This document shows, one piece after another, positions 20,771 to 31,476 of a stretch of DNA of 64,000 nucleotides. Each line of letters opens with the position of its first letter. Position 1 is the stretch's first letter. The notes under the pieces were generated by a model, which saw only the letters and a program-made list of their open reading frames with translations, had not been told where the DNA came from and searched no databases. The DNA comes from Rhynchopus sp. YZ270_cl-10. Its lineage: Eukaryota; Euglenozoa; Diplonemea; Diplonemida; Diplonemidae. The position numbers and the translations under genes are program-made. Location of the stretch: the NCBI GenBank assembly GCA_964035575.1, contig OZ037866.1, positions 1,426,001 to 1,490,000 on the forward strand. The letters run 5' to 3'.

Positions 20771-21486
20771 AGTCATAGTGTGCGGGCGAGCCGTTTTGGG
20801 CGAGTTTCTCGCCCACCCCTGATTTTCAGGAAAAACTCGCCCGGAACTCGCCGAAAACTCGTCCTAACTCGCCCAAATTTGGGTACAAATCCTGGTGCAC
20901 ATATGCTCCTTGGGGGAGAAAATAGAGGGCGAGGGTGACTGATGACAACATGCCAAAAAAAAAAAAAATTGAAATTGTGTCACTTGTACGTCACTCTAAC
21001 GGCAGCCATGTCACAGCAGTGGCTGACAGCCATGTGAACATTTTCTCCAGGGGAAGATCCCAGGCGTGCCATGGATCCCGGAGGACAAGACGTGCTACAA
21101 TCAGGGCTAGACTCGCTACAACAATGTCTTCGCCATGCCGGTAAATGGCAACCCTGCAGGCCCCCCCATGTAGGCGGTATTCCCCCACGACTACATCGCA
21201 CCCATCTATCTGCAGAAGCTACAGCTGGACGTGACAGAAGGTTCAGGAACACGCTGAAGACGGGTTAACTGGTTTGCGGAAGCATACAAAGCAAACTGTA
21301 GAGGTCTTGGTCGAGCGGAACGGAAAATTTTTTCTTTTCAAAGCTCGAATTTCCCTCACATTTTTCGTTTGCACTTTTCCCAAGGTAAAATCCCTACCCA
21401 GGCACCAAAAAAAATACTCGCCCTCCAAAAATGGGCGAGTTTTGGACGAGTAGACGAGTTTTTTCTACTCGCCGCACAGTATGACT
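20771..21486. mobile_element. 0.7 kb inverted-repeat element holding a protein-like remnant
   Basis: The ends AGTCATAGTGTGCGGGCGAG and (reverse complement of the right side) AGTCATACTGTGCGGCGAG are near-identical inverted repeats, and GGGCGAGTTT-type subterminal repeats lie inside both ends. The interior at 21050-21245 is GC-rich and reads as protein-like sequence (for example NNVFAMPVNGNPAGPP and DYIAPIYLQKLQLDVTEG), but it is interrupted. It could be a captured gene fragment. Flanking half-copies of the 46003-46107 dispersed repeat (near 20640 and 21485) suggest insertion into one such repeat. Confidence 0.5.
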
Positions 21487-21489
21487 TTA

Positions 21490-22780
21490 GTACAGAGAGA
21501 ACCAACCATTTTTTTTGTTTTTACCACTTTTTCATTACCCCACCCCATCTCTGAGAAGAGTATTTGTGTTTACTTCAGCCAAACGTTGCAGGCGCAAAGT
21601 GATCTTTGGGAAATGGTACATGAACATAGTTGAACCATTAGGAACCGTAGCGTTTATTCTCGTTTCTAATAACTACTTCGTGTCAGAAGACTTAAACATC
21701 GCATCCCCAGATTTTGCTGTGTTCCGAAGGTCCCTGAGGAAAATGGACAGCCGCAACGTTTTGGGCAACGGGGTAAGAACGGCAGTAAAGCTGAACTGCA
21801 GGGAGTGAGGTGAGTGCCGGCCCTCTGGTTCGCTTACGCGAGGATTGGTAGCCAACGAAGTTCCTTCTGGGCCGTACGAGGAACGTCTGCTGCACCGCAA
21901 GGCGTGTTTCTTGAGCTCAACAAATCCGTGTTCATTGCCAGGATAAATCTAGCTATTGGGTCTACATCATAATAGCTTATCGTACATGGTGGCACATTTG
22001 TATAATTACCGTGTGGTTTCATTTTTGTACGAGTATACAATAGGCCTGGAAATGAAAGACGGCGTTCTTCGGTTGTCATGAGTCTTACCGTTTTCCCCTT
22101 CCCTCCCTCCCTCCCTTTTATGCTCCACCTCTCCCCCCTACTTCAGGAGACGCGGGTTTTCGGGGGTTTTTTCGGGACTTTTGGGGTTTGAAAATAAATG
22201 GATGCGATCAACAAACAACAAACAACAAAAAAGAACGGGGGTATTTCATTTTTACGTTTCACGCCAAGCCCTTTCATTGTCAGATTTCATACAACCCCTC
22301 TCTTGAGTGCTGATCTGATGCCGCACCTGCTACCGCTGTATTAGGACTATTAGGACGGTTTACATGGTTTTGCCACCCGAGTTGCTCCACCCACTGTATC
22401 TCTTGGAATCCTCGTTTATTTGTGTGATTCCATTCACTTGGACTAACCAAATGATGATAGATCTAGGTTCATCACAACGTAGTGTCTGTTTGTGTCGCAT
22501 AGCGTACGAAGTATCTTGTGTCACGGTCGGCGAGCCCGAGAAGCTGTGACCTCTTTTGGCACTCAGGACACCCATGAAGTGGACATTCTAAAGGAAAGCA
22601 ACCTTGACCCTCTATCGGAAGGCTCCATAGAGGGGTGGCAGGTGGTAGTTGCAGAACGTTCTTGGTGTACTCCAATGGAGAACTGTTGACTCAACCCCCT
22701 TCCCTGCACACATCATTAAAAGCTGTGGACGTCATGTTGCCTCTAACCATAATAATAATATGTTTTTCATCAGTGCCGTC
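21490..22780. other. Spacer upstream of receptor copy 3
   Basis: No convincing gene. It contains a short CCCT microsatellite near 22092-22120. Homology with the leader of receptor copy 4 begins only at about 22790. Confidence 0.5.
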
Positions 22781-22888
22781 AAGGCACATCCAAACGCATC
22801 ACACAACACCACAGACACAATTCAGTCTTTCCTTTCTACCCGTACCCATTCTGTTGCTTCAGAACAAATACACACCCTCGCTGCTGCG

Positions 22889-25800
22889 ATGCTGAAGGTG
22901 GTACAGGTAGTGCTTTTTGCCTCGTTTGCGAATGCAGCATCGCCGTGCGACTCACTGTTAGCAGGGTCACGTGGGACAACACCTTTGAACGTAGATAAAC
23001 TGGTGCACCAAAACTTCTTTGTGTCTATTTGCGAAGAGTACCAGAGTGCACTGATGCGCCACCCGGATGTAAACATCACGACCACGTCACACAACGACCT
23101 CGTCGGCGGGAACGATCCCTTTGGCCTGAACAGTGGTGCCTACAAGCTGTGGCTTCACGCACAGATGCTTCACTACAAGGAGACAGACATTGAGCTGATG
23201 TGGCTGGACGCACCCTGGATACAGAGCATCAAGGACTACCTCGAGCCCATCCCACTTCTGCCTGCAGAGAAGGCAGCCTTCTTCCCAAAGACTGTGCACG
23301 AGAACGATGCTGGCGACTTGGTCACAGTCCCAATCAAGTCGAACTACCGTATCAACTTCTACAACCACGACCTCTTTGTGAAGTACAATGTTCAGTGGCC
23401 GAAGACGTGGGACGAGCTTGAGGCTGTGTGTCAAAAGGTTACGCTGGGTGAACGTGCATTGGGACGAGACTTCTGGTGTCTCGACTGGAACGTCGACACA
23501 CAAGACACAAACCGCTTTTCGTCCTACATTTCAATGATGGCAAGTGTTGATGGTGGTGGTGACCTGATCCTGCCTGGTGGCATTGTGAACGTGAACACCC
23601 CACAGCTGCGCAAGGCGTTGGTGACGATGAAGCGCTGGATCAACTCAGACGTGATGATCTCCAGCATCGCCTCACGTGCTGCCGCTTCTGGTCCCACCAG
23701 CTTTGACACAGCAAACTACCTTATTTCACAAACGTGGACCGAAAAAATTATAAAGTACGAGGACAAACAGAACTCTGTTAACTTCAAAATAAAGATCGGA
23801 AGCAGTCTTGGTGGTGAGTACGGTGTGGACGGGAGTTGGCACCTTGCGATCAACAAGGCGATGCGCCACAAGGACCTCGGTGTCAACCTTGTGAAGGAGC
23901 TGATCCCACACCTGTACAACGTGACGATGCACATCCCGAACTTCGTGCCTGCCTGGTCCGGCGTGCTGGACGACCCTGTGCGCAAGGCTGCGTGGTGTGC
24001 CAAGGTGCCGATGTACTGCGAGTCGTACGATACCCACACAGACTACCACACGAAGCTGTCGTACCGTCCTTCGAAGGGATGTGGTGCGCTGTACAGCGAG
24101 TGTGTGCAGCTCATCGCACAGCATCTGATGAGCGGCTATGTGCACGGTGCCACGGACCTGGAGACTGCAGTGACAGACCTGCAGACGGGGCTTGCAAAGC
24201 TGCTTGGTGCTGTGAACTTGCAAGAGGCCACTGCAGCATCGGAGAAGGCTGAAGGGAGCAGGATTGCGCTGATTGTTGTTGGCTCTGTGAGTGCTGTGCT
24301 GCTGGTGCTGATTGCAGTGTACGTGCGGACTGCGATGCTGAAGCTGCGCAAGGTTGGCTTCAAGATACCTGTGGCGGCCATGCTTGGGTTTGTGACGGCT
24401 GCGTCGCTTGTGGTGGTGACGGTGGTGGTGCTGACACAGATGGACGCCTCTGCACGCAGCATCTCGGAAGACCTGGCCCTGCGCCTGCGTGTCGCGTCCC
24501 TGCACTCTGTGCAGTCGACCCTGCACAGTGACGACCTGAACAACCCGCTCCTCAGCGAGACGCAGAAGCGCCGCACGGCACTCTCCCTCATGATGCACTG
24601 GGTGTCGCAGCTCGAGGTGGAGCCGGGTTCGCTCATCTTCACGTTGACGTACGACCAGGTTGCTGCAGAGGTGCAGGTGCTGATGTCGACAGACAACTCT
24701 GTGCAGAAGGAGCACGTCTTCCTTCCTGTGCACGCACCTCCAAACGGTGCCGAAGTGAGCGAAGTGCTGCACGCCTTCCTGCAGGAGTTCGGCTGGAAGC
24801 TGACCCAGGGCCAGCTCTTCGACCCAAAGCAGCAGCACACCCTGAGTGCGGACGAGGAGTACTACGTGAACGTGAAGAGTGTGGACACCATGCCGTGGCA
24901 CATTGTGTACATCGTGCCTGTGTCTGCGGTCATGGGCGAGGCGACGGACAGCCGGAACGCAGCACGCAACTACGGGATTCTTGCCTCACTCATTGCCATT
25001 CTTGTTGTCACTGCCTTTGCAACGTTCATCACACGGCCCCTCATCGGAGTGTCGCACCACATGGAGATGGCTCGTGTCATGCAGTTTGACGAGCACTACG
25101 TGCCTGGGTCGTACCTGGCAGAGACACGTGCCCTGCAGGAGGGCTTCCGGTCCATGGCTGAGCTTCTGGTGGAGTACAAGACGTTTCTCCCACAGTCCAT
25201 ATTTGCAGCAAGTGATGATTCAGATGAGGTGCTTCCGGAGTCGACAGGCACAACGGGCGAGGGGATCACGACAGCGAGCTACGTTTCAAAGTCTCATGTG
25301 AGCTCTAACAGCAGGAGTGCGTGTGAAGCGCGCCAGGCCATGATCTCTGCACACACGGATCTGAGTTCCATGAAGGAGTCGAAGGGTTGCCTTCTCATCT
25401 GCAGCATCCAGAACCTGGGTGCGCTGTCGCAGGGAGGTGAGTACACGGAGTTCTTCCGCACTTTGGAGAAGGTTGCACACGAACACACTGGTGTGCTGCA
25501 CATCTTCAACTCAATGTCACCTGGGAAGATTGCGGTGTCCTTTGGCCTGACACGTTTACGTCCACAGAGCACCTGTGTGGACAAGGCTGCCTCAATGGCG
25601 TTTGAGATACTGCGTATCCCACTCGTGCAGAACAGGACGATTCTGCTCTCTGTGACACTGCACCAGGGGAAGATGAGGACAGGAAACCTTGGGTCTGAGC
25701 GGACAAGAGGGTTCGGCATCATGGGTCGAGGCGCGGGACATGCGCTGCTTGTGGACGAGTATGCGGGTGATCTGGCGTGTGTGGCGCAGACGTCACTGAT

Positions 25801-26194
25801 TTTGGCTACTTCTGGAGTGGTGCAGGTCATGAAGAACCGTGTGTTGATGCGTTCTGTGAACGTGCTGCGTGGCGACAGCGAGGGCGACAACGTGCACGTG
25901 ACACAACTGCGTGAGGTGCTTGCAGTGGCAGACGATGAGTGGATGTACCAGCTTGAGGAGGTGGAGAGGAACCAAGCAAAAGACTCGGACAAGCTGCAGG
26001 GCTGGATTGACGCCCTCCGTAACAACGGCGAAGCGGAATGCGCAAAGGTGCGTGAGGAGGTTGCAGCTGCCACGTTCGAAGGTGACCCGGTGGCCGAAGC
26101 TGTTGCAGAGCAGCTCAGCACAATCGAAGCGAACGACGACATCACTGCGTACTCCGTGCGTCGTGCCTACACCAACAAGAAAAAGCTTTGTTGA
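22889..26194 (+). CDS. Receptor with pseudocyclase output, copy 3
   Basis: A 1101-residue receptor of the same plan as copy 2. The start is MLKVVQVVLFASFANAA at 22889; the earlier ATG used by copies 1 and 2 has been changed here (EQIHTLAAAML), leaving a shorter but intact signal peptide. The ectodomain differs from copies 1 and 2 in two blocks: CLDWNVDTQDTNRFSSYISM and TANYLISQTWTEKIIKYEDK. The two outer spans, Cache-like domain and HAMP-like segment are almost unchanged. The C-terminal cyclase-like domain lacks both metal aspartates and the Asn/Arg catalytic motif, and ends in a charged coiled-coil-like tail and VRRAYTNKKKLC. The linker before it (AASDDSDEVLPESTGTTGEG) is specific to this copy. 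Its 5' leader and 3' flank match copy 4, so 3 and 4 are the closest pair. Confidence 0.9.
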   Translation: MLKVVQVVLFASFANAASPCDSLLAGSRGTTPLNVDKLVHQNFFVSICEEYQSALMRHPDVNITTTSHNDLVGGNDPFGLNSGAYKLWLHAQMLHYKETDIELMWLDAPWIQSIKDYLEPIPLLPAEKAAFFPKTVHENDAGDLVTVPIKSNYRINFYNHDLFVKYNVQWPKTWDELEAVCQKVTLGERALGRDFWCLDWNVDTQDTNRFSSYISMMASVDGGGDLILPGGIVNVNTPQLRKALVTMKRWINSDVMISSIASRAAASGPTSFDTANYLISQTWTEKIIKYEDKQNSVNFKIKIGSSLGGEYGVDGSWHLAINKAMRHKDLGVNLVKELIPHLYNVTMHIPNFVPAWSGVLDDPVRKAAWCAKVPMYCESYDTHTDYHTKLSYRPSKGCGALYSECVQLIAQHLMSGYVHGATDLETAVTDLQTGLAKLLGAVNLQEATAASEKAEGSRIALIVVGSVSAVLLVLIAVYVRTAMLKLRKVGFKIPVAAMLGFVTAASLVVVTVVVLTQMDASARSISEDLALRLRVASLHSVQSTLHSDDLNNPLLSETQKRRTALSLMMHWVSQLEVEPGSLIFTLTYDQVAAEVQVLMSTDNSVQKEHVFLPVHAPPNGAEVSEVLHAFLQEFGWKLTQGQLFDPKQQHTLSADEEYYVNVKSVDTMPWHIVYIVPVSAVMGEATDSRNAARNYGILASLIAILVVTAFATFITRPLIGVSHHMEMARVMQFDEHYVPGSYLAETRALQEGFRSMAELLVEYKTFLPQSIFAASDDSDEVLPESTGTTGEGITTASYVSKSHVSSNSRSACEARQAMISAHTDLSSMKESKGCLLICSIQNLGALSQGGEYTEFFRTLEKVAHEHTGVLHIFNSMSPGKIAVSFGLTRLRPQSTCVDKAASMAFEILRIPLVQNRTILLSVTLHQGKMRTGNLGSERTRGFGIMGRGAGHALLVDEYAGDLACVAQTSLILATSGVVQVMKNRVLMRSVNVLRGDSEGDNVHVTQLREVLAVADDEWMYQLEEVERNQAKDSDKLQGWIDALRNNGEAECAKVREEVAAATFEGDPVAEAVAEQLSTIEANDDITAYSVRRAYTNKKKLC

Positions 26195-27000
26195 GAATTC
26201 TGAGTGCGGAATAGACAATGAAACGAAAGGAAATGGTTGTATTACTCAATGTTATGTACATTCCAACCTGGTACTGGGCACCCAGTATCCATCCGGATTG
26301 TCGTAATCCACATTTTTAGGGTACGTATTGTCGTTTCCCCTTTTATTTGATACCAAGGTACTTGCCTGGCGAAGGGCTTAGTACACCTTGGCAGGGTGTG
26401 GCTGGACCCCTAGGTCGCGGTACGAAGAGAAACACAAAAGGAGCAAAAAAATGCAGTTTCTTTCACAATGAATGATTTTTTTTATTGTACAACACTCCGG
26501 GCTGAAAGCTATATTTTAACTACTATTTTGCGTGGTCGAAGTTCTCGAAGGACTCGAAGGTCGCAAAGTATACCGTTTAGACTTTGTAAAAACTTGGTCG
26601 GCTTTTCATCCTAATATTTGACCACGACCCCCTGTGAAGTCTTTGGCAAAAATTGCGCCCGATCACGTCACAGGGACACACTACCACTGTTCATTTTTCT
26701 TTTTTCCGACCCCCCCGTGAAATTGTATTCAACTTTGTTTTAACATTGGGTTTGTGCCCAACCCCACCCCCCCTTTGTTTTCCCAACCCCACCCCAAAAT
26801 AGCCCTGGCTCCTTCTGATGAGCGCGGTCACGGGGCTGAATCCTGGTCAAGGAGCAGACCGCCGAAACCAGAAATTAACTCTTTTACCCCTCCCTTTTTT
26901 TCTTGTTTCCACAAAGGAGTGTTAGCCAAAAGGGACACAAGATAGTAAGGCTAGATACTCAACAAAGTTTAATGCAATCTTGCTTGTCGTTACCTTTTGC
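26195..27000. other. Spacer with no recognised gene
   Basis: AT-rich; the first 60 bases after the stop are shared with the region after copy 4. A lone CCCCCCGTGAAATTGT at 26707 matches an end of the 27102-27305 element. Confidence 0.5.
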
Positions 27001-27001
27001 A

Positions 27002-27101
27002 GTTAACATCAAACTAAAATGCTTTTTTCGGCAAAAAAACAAAAGCCAAAGCAATACAGAGAGAACCAGCCAATTTTTCAACATACAAACGATCTTTCGA
27101 T
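27002..27101 (+). repeat. Dispersed 105 bp repeat, copy 1
   Basis: Begins GTTAACATCAAACTAAAATG and ends ACGATCTTTCGATCCCCC. Almost identical to 46003-46107; half-copies flank the 20771-21486 element. The inverted-repeat element at 27102 starts exactly at its right end. Confidence 0.85.
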
Positions 27102-27305
27102 CCCCCGTGAAATTGTCCCCCCCAAAAAAACCGGTATTTTGCCGCCAGGGACAATTTCAAGGGAGTCGCGGGGACTACCTTTGCTCTCCCTTCTTCACAC
27201 CAAAACGGCCACCCCCCTACAGTACGAGAAATTGTCCTCCCTTTTGCCGTACGAGATATTGTCGCCCCATCACTTTTTCCCCCAGGGGGGACAATTTCAC
27301 GGGGG
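27102..27305. mobile_element. 204 bp MITE-like element with 21 bp perfect ends
   Basis: CCCCCGTGAAATTGTCCCCC at the left end is the exact reverse complement of GGGGGACAATTTCACGGGGG at the right end. Further weaker inverted copies of GAAATTGTCC lie inside (about 27160, 27228, 27250). No coding capacity. Confidence 0.75.
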
Positions 27306-27980
27306 AGGGTCGGTAAATAGTTTACACTTTACATATTTTTCCAACTACCCGTGACTCTTGTGATAAGTCAAGCTTCTGAATATTTCCCACAACTTGTTTC
27401 CCCCTCTCTTGTTATCCACAACCCTTCTGCTTGAGGCACATACCGTAAATTTGTGCCATAATTTTGCGGAAGCGAACAACAAACAACCTTATTTTCCCTC
27501 CCCGTTTTGGTCTTTGAGCAACAAGAAACACAGGAACGAGCCTCTCGAGCATTATTACACTTTTTTTTTTTTAGGTTTTCATTTTACACCTACTGTTGTA
27601 GACCGCAGGGAACTTTGTGCTTTCATCCGGATGCCTGGCATCGTATGTGGGTCAGAGTCAGGGGTGCCTGCGTCAATAACTGTAGTTTTATATTTGTTGC
27701 TTTCCCCCCAATCGCATACGATAGTGTTTTTCCACGGAAACTCATGAAAAATGAGTTCTGTGCTATTCACAGAAATTGATAGGCGGTTGTGCGTATCTAA
27801 CAACCAAAACAAAGAAAGTACCAGAAGAAAAAAAAATGAACAAAATGTTGGCAAAGAAAATATGGGGATTATGAGAACGGGAAAATAAAGCAAATCCCAA
27901 GCATATTATTCATTGCCGGAGACATGGCTATTGATTTACATCAATTAGTACATGGCCCAATATTTGACAGAACTTTCTTA
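27306..27980. other. Spacer upstream of receptor copy 4
   Basis: Nothing recognised. Homology to the copy 3 leader starts at about 28008 (CACATCCAAACGCATCACAC). Confidence 0.5.
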
Positions 27981-28113
27981 TTTTTACGTTTTTCGTCAAT
28001 CCCACCAGACACATCCAAACGCATCACACAACACCACAGACACAATTCAGTCTTTCCTTTCTACCCGTACCCATTCTGTTGCTTCAGAACAAATACACAC
28101 CCTCGCTGCTGCG

Positions 28114-31100
28114 ATGCTGAAGGTGGTACAGGTAGTGCTTTTTGCCTCGTTTGCGAATGCAGCATCGCCGTGCGACTCACTGTTAACAGGGTCACGTGGG
28201 ACAACACCTTTGAACGTAGATACACCAGTGCACGAAAACTTCTTTGTGTCTATTTGCGAAGAGTACCAGAATGCACTAACGCGCCACCCTGAGGTGAACA
28301 TCACGACCACGTCGCACACCGCTCTTGTTGGGGGGAATGATCCCCTCGGTCTGCCCAGTGGTGCCTACAAGCTGTGGCTGTACGCACAGATGCTTCACTA
28401 CAAGGAGACAGACATTGAGCTCATGTGGCTGGACGCACCCTGGATACAGAGCATCAAGGACTACCTCGAGCCCATCCCACTTCTGCCTGCAGAGAAGGCA
28501 GCCTTCTTCCCAAAGACTGTGCACGAGAACGATGCTGGCGACTTGGTCACAATCCCAATCAAGTCGAACTACCGTATCAACTTCTACAACCACGACCTCT
28601 TTGTGAAGTACAATGTTCAGTGGCCGAAGACGTGGGACGAGCTTGAGGCTGTGTGTCAAAAGGTTACGCTGGGTGAACGTGCATTGGGACGAGACTTCTG
28701 GTGTCTCGACTGGAACGTCGACACACAAGACACAAACCGCTTTTCGTCCTACATTTCAATGATGGCAAGTGTTGACGGTGGTGGTGACCTGATCCTGCCT
28801 GGTGGCATTGTGAACGTGAACACCCCACAGCTGCGCAAGGCGTTGGTGACGATGAAGCGCTGGATCAACTCAGACGTGATGATCTCCAGCATCGCCTCAC
28901 GTGCTGCCGCTTCTGGTCCCACCAGCTTTGACACAGCAAACTACCTTATTTCACAAACTTGGACCGAAAACATTATCAAGCATGAGGACAAACAGAACTC
29001 TGTTAACTTCAAAATAAAGATCGGAGGCAGTCTTGGTGGTGAGTACGGTGTGGACGGGAGCTGGCACCTTGCGATCAACAAGGCGATGCGCCACAAGGAC
29101 CTCGGTGTCAACCTTGTGAAGGAGCTGATCCCACACCTGTACAACGTGACGATGTATATCCCAAACTTCGTGCCTGCCTGGTCCGGCGTGCTGGACGACC
29201 CTGTGCGCAAGGCTGCGTGGTGTGCCAAGGTGCCGATGTACTGCGAGTCGTACGAGACCTACACAGACTACCACACGAAGCTGTCGTACCGTCCCTCGAA
29301 GGGATGTGGTGCGCTGTACAGCGAGTGTGTGCAGCTCATCGCACAGCATCTGATGAGCGGCTATGTGCACGGTGCCACAGACCTGGAGACTGCAGTGACA
29401 GACCTGCAGACGGGGCTTGCAAAGCTGCTTGGTGCTGTGAACTTGCAAGAGGCCACTGCAGCATCGGAGAAGGCTGAAGGGAGCAGGATTGCGCTGATTG
29501 TTGTTGGCTCTGTGAGTGCTGTGCTGCTGGTGCTGATTGCAGTGTACGTGCGGACTGCGATGCTGAAGCTGCGCAAGGTTGGCTTCAAGATACCTGTGGC
29601 GGCCATGCTTGGGTTTGTGACGGCTGCGTCGCTTGTGGTGGTGACGGTGGTGGTGCTGACACAGATGGACGCCTCTGCACGCAGCATCTCGGAAGACCTG
29701 GCCCTGCGCCTGCGTGTCGCGTCCCTGCACTCTGTGCAGTCGACCCTGCACAGTGACGACCTGAACAACCCGCTCCTCAGCGAGACGCAGAAGCGCCGCA
29801 CGGCACTCTCCCTCATGATGCACTGGGTGTCGCAGCTCGAGGTGGAGCCGGGTTCGCTCATCTTCACGTTGACGTACGACCAGGTTGCTGCAGAGGTGCA
29901 GGTGCTGATGTCGACAGACAACTCTGTGCAGAAGGAGCACGTCTTCCTTCCTGTGCACGCACCTCCAAACGGTGCCGAAGTGAGCGAAGTGCTGCACGCC
30001 TTCCTGCAGGAGTTCGGCTGGAAGCTGACCCAGGGCCAGCTCTTCGACCCAAAGCAGCAGCACACCCTGAGTGCGGACGAGGAGTACTACGTGAACGTGA
30101 AGAGTGTGGACACCATGCCGTGGCACATTGTGTACATCGTGCCTGTGTCTGCGGTCATGGGCGAGGCGACGGACAGCCGGAACGCAGCACGCAACTACGG
30201 GATTCTTGCCTCATTCATTGCCATTCTTGTTGTCACTGCCTTTGCAACGTTCATCACACGGCCCCTCATCGGAGTGTCGCACCACATGGAGATGGCTCGT
30301 GTCATGCAGTTTGACGAACACTACGTGCCTGGGTCGTACCTGGCAGAGACACGTGCCCTGCAGGAGGGCTTCCGGTCCATGGCTGAGCTTCTGGTTCAGT
30401 ACAAGACGTTTCTGCCGCAGTCGATCTTTGTTCCAAATGATGATTCAGATGAAGTGTTGATGGATTCAACTGACACAACAGGACTCGAAGGGATCACGAC
30501 AGCGAGCTACGTTTCAAAGTCTCATGTGAGCACTGCCAGCAGGAGTGCGTGTGAAACGCGCCAGGCCATGATCTCTGCACACACGGATCTGAGTTCCATG
30601 AAGGAGTCGAAGGGTTGCCTTCTTATCTGCAGCATCCAGAACCTGGGTGCGCTGTCACAGGGAGGTGAGTACACGGAGTTCTTCCACACGCTGGAGAAAC
30701 TTGCACACGAACACAGTGGTGTGCTGCACATCTTCAACTCAATGTCACCTGGGAAGATTGCGGTGTCCTTTGGCTTGACACGTTCACGTGCACCGAGCAC
30801 CTGTGTGGATAAGGCTGCCTTCATGGCGTTTGAGATGCTGCGTATCCCACTCGTGCAGAACAGGACGATTCTGCTCTCTGTGACACTGCACCAGGGGAAG
30901 ATGAGGACAGGAAACCTTGGGTCTGAGCGGACAAGAGGGTTCGGCATCATGGGTCGAGGTGCGGGACATGCGCTGCTTGTGGACGAGTATGCGGGTGATC
31001 TGGCATGTGTGGCGCAGACGTCACTGATTTTGGCTACTTCTGGAGTGGTGCAGGTCATGAAGAACCGTGTGCTACTGCGTTCAGTGAACGTGTTGCGTGG

Positions 31101-31416
31101 CGAGAACGACAACGTGCACGTGACACAACTGCGTGAGGTGCTTGCAGTGGCAGACGATGAGTGGATGTACCAGCTTGAGGAGGTGGAGAGGAACCAAGCA
31201 AAAGACTCGGACAAGCTGCAGGGCTGGATTGACGCCCTCCGTAACAACGGTGAAGCGGAATGCGCAAAGGTGCGTGAGGAGGTTGCAGCTGCCACGTTCG
31301 AAGGTGACCCGGTGGCCGAAGCTGTTGCAGAGCAGCTCAGCACAATCGAAGCGAACGACGACATCACTGCGTACTCCGTGCGTCGTGCCTACACCAACAA
31401 GAAAAAGCTTTGTTGA
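28114..31416 (+). CDS. Receptor with pseudocyclase output, copy 4
   Basis: A 1100-residue receptor with the same domain order as copies 2 and 3. Start at ATG 28114 (MLKVVQVVLFASFANAA), as in copy 3. It is the most diverged in the first 100 residues (DTPVHENFFVSICEEYQNAL, GGNDPLGLPSGAYKLWLYAQ) and has YETYTDY where the others have YDTHTDY, yet the membrane and Cache-like parts match copy 3. The cyclase-like domain keeps KGCLLICSIQNLGALSQ and GNLGSERTRGFGIMGRGAGH but lacks metal and catalytic residues. The linker is unique (VPNDDSDEVLMDSTDTTGLE). The 406 bp satellite begins only about 60 bases after the stop, so the transcript end may lie in or beside it. Confidence 0.9.
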   Translation: MLKVVQVVLFASFANAASPCDSLLTGSRGTTPLNVDTPVHENFFVSICEEYQNALTRHPEVNITTTSHTALVGGNDPLGLPSGAYKLWLYAQMLHYKETDIELMWLDAPWIQSIKDYLEPIPLLPAEKAAFFPKTVHENDAGDLVTIPIKSNYRINFYNHDLFVKYNVQWPKTWDELEAVCQKVTLGERALGRDFWCLDWNVDTQDTNRFSSYISMMASVDGGGDLILPGGIVNVNTPQLRKALVTMKRWINSDVMISSIASRAAASGPTSFDTANYLISQTWTENIIKHEDKQNSVNFKIKIGGSLGGEYGVDGSWHLAINKAMRHKDLGVNLVKELIPHLYNVTMYIPNFVPAWSGVLDDPVRKAAWCAKVPMYCESYETYTDYHTKLSYRPSKGCGALYSECVQLIAQHLMSGYVHGATDLETAVTDLQTGLAKLLGAVNLQEATAASEKAEGSRIALIVVGSVSAVLLVLIAVYVRTAMLKLRKVGFKIPVAAMLGFVTAASLVVVTVVVLTQMDASARSISEDLALRLRVASLHSVQSTLHSDDLNNPLLSETQKRRTALSLMMHWVSQLEVEPGSLIFTLTYDQVAAEVQVLMSTDNSVQKEHVFLPVHAPPNGAEVSEVLHAFLQEFGWKLTQGQLFDPKQQHTLSADEEYYVNVKSVDTMPWHIVYIVPVSAVMGEATDSRNAARNYGILASFIAILVVTAFATFITRPLIGVSHHMEMARVMQFDEHYVPGSYLAETRALQEGFRSMAELLVQYKTFLPQSIFVPNDDSDEVLMDSTDTTGLEGITTASYVSKSHVSTASRSACETRQAMISAHTDLSSMKESKGCLLICSIQNLGALSQGGEYTEFFHTLEKLAHEHSGVLHIFNSMSPGKIAVSFGLTRSRAPSTCVDKAAFMAFEMLRIPLVQNRTILLSVTLHQGKMRTGNLGSERTRGFGIMGRGAGHALLVDEYAGDLACVAQTSLILATSGVVQVMKNRVLLRSVNVLRGENDNVHVTQLREVLAVADDEWMYQLEEVERNQAKDSDKLQGWIDALRNNGEAECAKVREEVAAATFEGDPVAEAVAEQLSTIEANDDITAYSVRRAYTNKKKLC

Positions 31417-31476
31417 GAATTCTGAGTGCGGAATAGTACGAAAGGAAGTGGTTTTATTCCAATAATGTTATGTTAT

